The notes under the pieces: model-generated
Databases searched by the model: none
Told to the model about the DNA's origin: nothing
The model's input: only the letters and a program-made list of their open reading frames with translations
Part shown: positions 55,601-61,600 of the stretch, piece after piece
How the letters are laid out: the number at the start of each line of letters is the position of its first letter
Numbering within the stretch: position 1 is the first letter of the stretch
Translations under genes and position numbers: made by a program
Origin: Kingdonia uniflora
Taxonomy: Eukaryota > Streptophyta > Magnoliopsida > Ranunculales > Circaeasteraceae
DNA: 64,000 nt
Direction: 5' to 3'
NCBI GenBank assembly: GCA_014058105.1
Contig: JACGCM010001161.1
Coordinates: forward strand, 1,488,001 to 1,552,000

Positions 55601-58600
55601 GATAAACCGAATCCTAAGCTTACACTTATGTTTCAGCAGACTGTGGCTACCGAGGAGTCGGGAATAACTTTTTCATGTCAGTATTCAGGTGAAGCAGAGC
55701 TTAGTCGAGGCCATTGTTGATCCGGGTAGTCAAAAAAAATTGATTTCCGAGGCATTGGTGAAGAAGATGGGTTTGATTACGACAGCTCATCATAAGCCGT
55801 ATGGTTTGGGGTGGATTCAGAAAGATGGGGATTTGATGATTACGAAGCAGTGTACCTACAAATTTGCGATCACTGAAAGTTTTATTGACGAGGTGACGTG
55901 TGAGGTGGTTCCTTTAGATTTGTGTCAGGTCATCTTAGGTAGCCCTTATCTTTGGGACCGAGATGCAATTCATTACCGTAGAGTTCGCAAGTATCGTCTT
56001 GTAAAGGAGGGAAAAGAGTTCCATATCAATGCTTGTAAGGAGCATGTCACCACGAATAATTTAGTAACGGCGACTCAGGTGAAGGGGTTGGTTAATGCGA
56101 GCGGCAAGTTTGTGTTATTGATAGGACCGGTTCAAGAGGGTACGTCAGCTAGAGTGTTGTCTACAATGACAACGTCTCACAGGCAACAAACCGAAATGGA
56201 GAAGTTGCAAGAGGACGTTGTGGTCTATTCCGATCACAAACCATTACAGCTCTTATCTACGCAGTCCAAGCTACAGCAAGCTCGCCATATGAAGTGGATG
56301 TCGTACCAACAGTAGTTTACCTTGATGATCAAGTATAAGAAAGGAGTGGACAACAAAATGGCTGATATGTTATCTCGACCCCCATTACCAACTATTTCCG
56401 CTTTGTTGGTAGCTATGCAGATACAGCCTATTGTTCCTTCTGAATACATTACAGGGTATGGCGACAACAAGGAGCTCAGTGTGATTCACGAGAAGTTGCT
56501 GCAAGGCAAGACATGCGAGTATATATTGAAGGATGGTTTGATTTACAGGGGTAATCTACTATGTATTCCTAAGGGTGGAGACCGTTTGTATTGGATTCGA
56601 GAGGCACATTGTTCCCGGGTGGCAGGTCATTTCAGGGTTGAGAAGACTCTTTTAAATTTGCGGCGTTATGTCTATTGGCAGAAGATGCAGATGGATGTTG
56701 CTCGTGTGGTTTGTGGTTACGTGCTATGCAACACATTGAAGCCTTCCAATCGGAAGATAGGACTGTACTTACCATTGTCAGTTCCCAGCCGACCTTGGAA
56801 GAGCATTTCGATGGATTTTATGGATGGTTTGCCCATGACCAAGTGTAAGAATGATTATTTGTTTGTGGTGGTGGATCGATTTAGCAAGATGATTGTTCTT
56901 ATTCCATGCCAGAAGACGGTCACCAGGGAAGGAGCAGCACAATTGTTTTTCAGAGACGTCTAGAGGTATTTCGGGATCCCTTCTTCTATTATTTCTGATG
57001 AGGATAGCCGTTTTTTGGGGCATTTCTGGAGATCGTTATGGGGGATGATGGACACTAAGTTGAAGAGAAGTACCGTTTTTCATCCGCAGACTGACGGGCA
57101 AACAGAGGTAGTTAATCGCACTTTGGTATATTTGCTACGGGGATTCCATTCTAAGCATCCTAAGAGTTGGGATGAGAGTTTACCGTATCTTCAGTTTGCG
57201 TTTAACCGGGCGATTCATGGTTCCACTTTGAAGTCTCCTTTTAAAGTTTGTTTGAGGTACTTGCCTCAAAGCCCTTTTGATTTGGCTTTTAGTCTTTGCG
57301 ACAAGGCGGTGTCAGGGAAGGAGGAAGAGGAACAAGTTAAAGCTCAGCGTTTCATTGAGAGGATAAGAAAGATTCATGAGGCGGTTGAAGCACAATTGAA
57401 GAAGACTCAAGCGAAGTATAAGGCTCGACACGACAAGCATCGGGTTGAGTGTACTTTTCAAGAGGGCAACCTAGTTTGGTTGCATTTGGGTAAGGAACGG
57501 CTAAAGGGGGAAGGTAAAAAGCTCAAACATATCCGTTATGGTCCGTTTACGATACTCAAGAAGATTGGTGACAATGCATTCCAATTGGATTTGCCACCTT
57601 TCATGAAGATGTATTCGGTGATTAATGTCGAGCATTTGAAGTTATTTGAGCCGTCTCTTTTAGATGAAGACTCTACAATCAACACTCGCCTACCGTCAGT
57701 TGATGACTTATGGATGGAAAGAGAAGATCCGTTGCAGGAGGATGGTATTCTAGAGAGGAAAGTTCATGCTACAAGACGGGGTAGTATTGAGTCATTCCGA
57801 GTTGGGAAGAAAGGTCAGCAACCTAGCAAGTCGAAGTAGTACAACAGGGAAATGGGCATGGCCGCATTCCCCCATCTCCAGTTCTAGCTTGAGCAGGAGC
57901 TCAAGGCTCCTAGAGGGGGGAGCCATGATCCAGGAGGATCTGGGGAATTTTATGGATTTTTTGACCAAGTCGTTCGAACAAGATTTGGAGTCGTTCGAAC
58001 GACTTAAGGTCTATTTGAACAAACTTTGATTTATATTCGAATCTAGCTCTAAAAAGGGAATTCTCCCACCAAATTTATGTGTTCTTCGTACTTTTCTTCT
58101 AATTAGGGTTTCTCAATTCGTATTGTGGATTATTATCAGATCTGCTTCACTTCCTAGAAACCATCTCTCGGCGTATAAAGTTTGAGAAGCTTCCAAAGAA
58201 TGTACATAATGGTAACCACACCAATGACTCACTTAAAAAAAAACAAATAAAAGCAGGATAGTACCTTTAATATAAGAAAACAAAATTATATGAGCAGAAT
58301 TAAGATAAAAGAGATCCTCACTTAGGAAGGCGGGCAAAGAGAAGGTTACTCAGTACATCCAGCATAACCTGAAACTGGCGGGAAGTCATTGTTGCCGTTA
58401 TATTTGGTGAATTGAAAGCGAGCTCTTTTAATGGCTTCACCTACAAGAGCAATGAATGGGCAAGGGTTAAAATGGAAAACTGAACCGCATATCAAATACC
58501 CAATAATGTATCTCGAAATATGCGCACGTCTCCAGAGACATTGAAACAACGTAGCTGTCCAGTTCTTGAGTTTCACAAAAAAAATGATGGAAGCCGGTAA

Positions 58601-61600
58601 AAATGGTGTCTGTCTTTTTTCATCTCTGGCCTTTCATACCAGTTTTATTTATTTACTTTTTACGAGGCCTCCCTGCTATATTTTAAGATCAACCTTCTAA
58701 AAAATATTAGAAAGAAGAACAAACCTTCAAGTCTGCGGTTCCACCTTTGTGTCTAGTGTATCGAAAGTACATTGTACAAGGCATAAATACTCTTTCTAGT
58801 AGAGCACCTGTACGCTTCACTTTTGGAGAACTCCGAAGAATTTTTGGGAGCCACTGGAGTCCAGCCCCTGGATCAACATCAGTTGGTGCAACATGAGCTT
58901 GAACATGCTCCAACATCACTGAAAACTCAGCACGCTTCCATGTCATTTCAGGCTCAGATTCAGGTATATGTACACTTCCAGTACCAAGTGCTTGTTCAAT
59001 CATCTCATAACCACCATGAAGAACCGAATGAAATGAACGAGCTAAGACACGGCCGCTGGCTGCAGCAAGCAGAAACCTACCCTGGTAGGAGAACAATGAA
59101 ATAGTTATACTAATATACTTAGACACGAGTTCCATTTGAAAGAAAGGACTTACCAAGGCAAAAGTCAATAATGAGTACTACCTAAGGGCACGTTTCGCAA
59201 AACTTTAAAAACGCTATAGCTGGCTTTTAGTACTTATAAGCAATTTAAAAAACTTAGAACTTTTGGCCAATTAAATTAGTGTTTTTCAGAAGTTAAGCAA
59301 AATAAAGATAATAAAAATTGAACAGAAATTGACTATCTGCTTCCAAAAGTCAAATAAGTTCCTAACTTTACTAACTTCCAATCAACTTATTTTGGTTTTT
59401 GTAACTATTTTAAATAAATATTATGGCGCATCTTTGCTTTTTATTATCAATAAATTTATATTTATCAAAAAACAATAATTGTGAAGCATCTCAATATCAA
59501 TTGAGATAGTTAAGATATCCTTAAACGTTTCAAGGCAGTAACAGGGTTACCAAAATTATAAACAACAGTTAGCATTTGGGTAGGTTTTATGGAAGCGAGA
59601 ATCTTTATTAGTTATTTCTTACTCAGATGACAATTAAATGAGAAATCTCAAGATACTTCAGCGAAAAAGGTGCTAAAAAGAGAAGGAATGAAACCCCAAT
59701 ACTCACATTAGCATCCTCTGAATGAAGATTAAACTGCGGCTGAATAACATTAACCATAAAATGTCGTGTTCCCTCCTCCTCCGAGTCATCCGTATTACCG
59801 TCATTTGCTGGTAAGAATAAAAAAAATTGTTCCCTAAGTCAAAAGTCATATAGTAGAAAACAAATACATCTTTTAGAATAAATTGTTTGCTGAATAAAAA
59901 TTATTATAAAAATGCTGATAAGCTGTAAAAACAGTTTAATGTCTCTACAGACGTGAACACACAGACATCTAATATTATGCCATTTTTATCATCCTTGATA
60001 CGCAATGTGGGTCTATTGCCTGAATCCCGACAACGATGCACGACAACAATATCCAAAACACTCGTTTTCAGGTCTATAAGATCGTAAATAAAATCGATCC
60101 TCAAGTTAACAGCTCTATTAAAATCATTCAAGTACTATTAAAACTTACCAACTGCTACAGTGGACGAGCTTTCCATTTTACCCGTCGAATGTGACGGAGA
60201 TGACAATAACCCTAAAGTGACCACATGCTGTGGAGAAGGTGAACTTGTAAACTGAATGGGTGAAGATTTAGTAGTGTCCTCTAGAAGAGCTTCAGTATCT
60301 ACCACCTGACTCTCCTCAACCAATTTTCTTTGCGCATACTGCCGAGAAGGAGAAGGCTTTGGAGGTTCAAACGCCTTAGATATCCCGCCAACCCATGACC
60401 AAACGGCATCTCTATTCTCAATAGTCCACAAAAGCTTGAGGCCATATATAAAGACACGCTGACAATTGTCAGCTATTACAACATTAAATCCATCATCATC
60501 GCTTGGATCAGATCGTGCATGCTCATCACTCTCACTCCCATTTTCAAACTCTGACCTAACATACGTCATTTCAACATTTCTTCTTCCAGCTTCTTGCCAT
60601 GCTAACAATCTCGTAGGGTCAGCCTTCGGGGCTTGCTTTCTGATAGTAAAATAGTCGGAAGATAATAAAAATCCATCATCACGATGCTTCTCCGTGGAAC
60701 CACCCATTAAGTTGCATTTTTCAAGATTATTTCTAGCCATTGGAGCTTCTTCTGTAGCACATGCACAATCATCTTTATTCAAAAACGACTTCAGCATGTG
60801 AAGGTCAAGACCCTGGTAAACAAGATCAAGAGGATCGCGTTTGCATTCGAAAGTGTATTTCTGCCTACCACGACCATAGCAAAGTTCATATTTCAACCTT
60901 GACATTTTAAACGTCAGTCCACTGGCGGGATCATCATCGTCTAAAGCTGTATGTTTAATACAAGATGGGGTTGAATCAAGACGAAGCATAAATTCTATCA
61001 TCACCTTGTCAAGAGATAGGTTACCTGATCTGGCAACTCTAGGGAATCCAAAACGTGGCCATCGAGAAAATGAACGCAACTTATGAGGAGGGTTATAGTT
61101 GATGTTCCATAATTTGATAAGCCAAGCTAAATCGTGAGCACCAACATTCATGATTGGAGAATCAATTGAGCAATGTTCCAACTTGTATGAGGAATCAATC
61201 GAATGATGATCAAAAGCTGGGGATTGTTTAGGCGGTTGGGAAGGTCTAAGAGAAAAATTCCAACGGAGAGAAAGAGAAGTTGACCTAAAAGGGTCATATA
61301 CTTTATTACGGGGCTCTCCTTCACTCGGAAGAGCGTATAAATAATGATTAAGAGGATTGCCAGAATCACATTCCCAATCCATAGTTACTACGAGACTAAA
61401 GGTGGGAGCTTTGAGGAAAGCACCAGACACACCAGCAGGATGTTTTAAACCACAGTTGTTCACTAAACATTCCAAGCTGCTCAACAGAATCTTGAAATCC
61501 TTCGCAGAAACTGAAACACACCCATCAGACTGTTGCATCTCCATGTAACTGGAGACAATTTGAAGCTTGTCAAGCCTTTCGTAAGGATCTGTTGTCCCGA

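Larger units (their letters stand above)
53984..58132 (+). mobile_element. gypsy retrotransposon with reverse transcriptase deleted, antisense in a SABRE intron
   Basis: The LTRs start TGATCCA.GAGGATCTGGGG at 53984 and 57926. The element is bounded by the 5-bp target duplication TTATC (53979-53983 and 58133-58137). A primer site tggtatcag (54444) and a polypurine tract tagagggggga (57911) are present. The interior has gag with a zinc knuckle, protease, then directly the end of RNase H and a long integrase, so RT is missing. The C-terminus (DGILERKVHATRRGSIESFR) resembles the start of a chromodomain, suggesting a chromovirus; that is inference. Confidence 0.9.
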
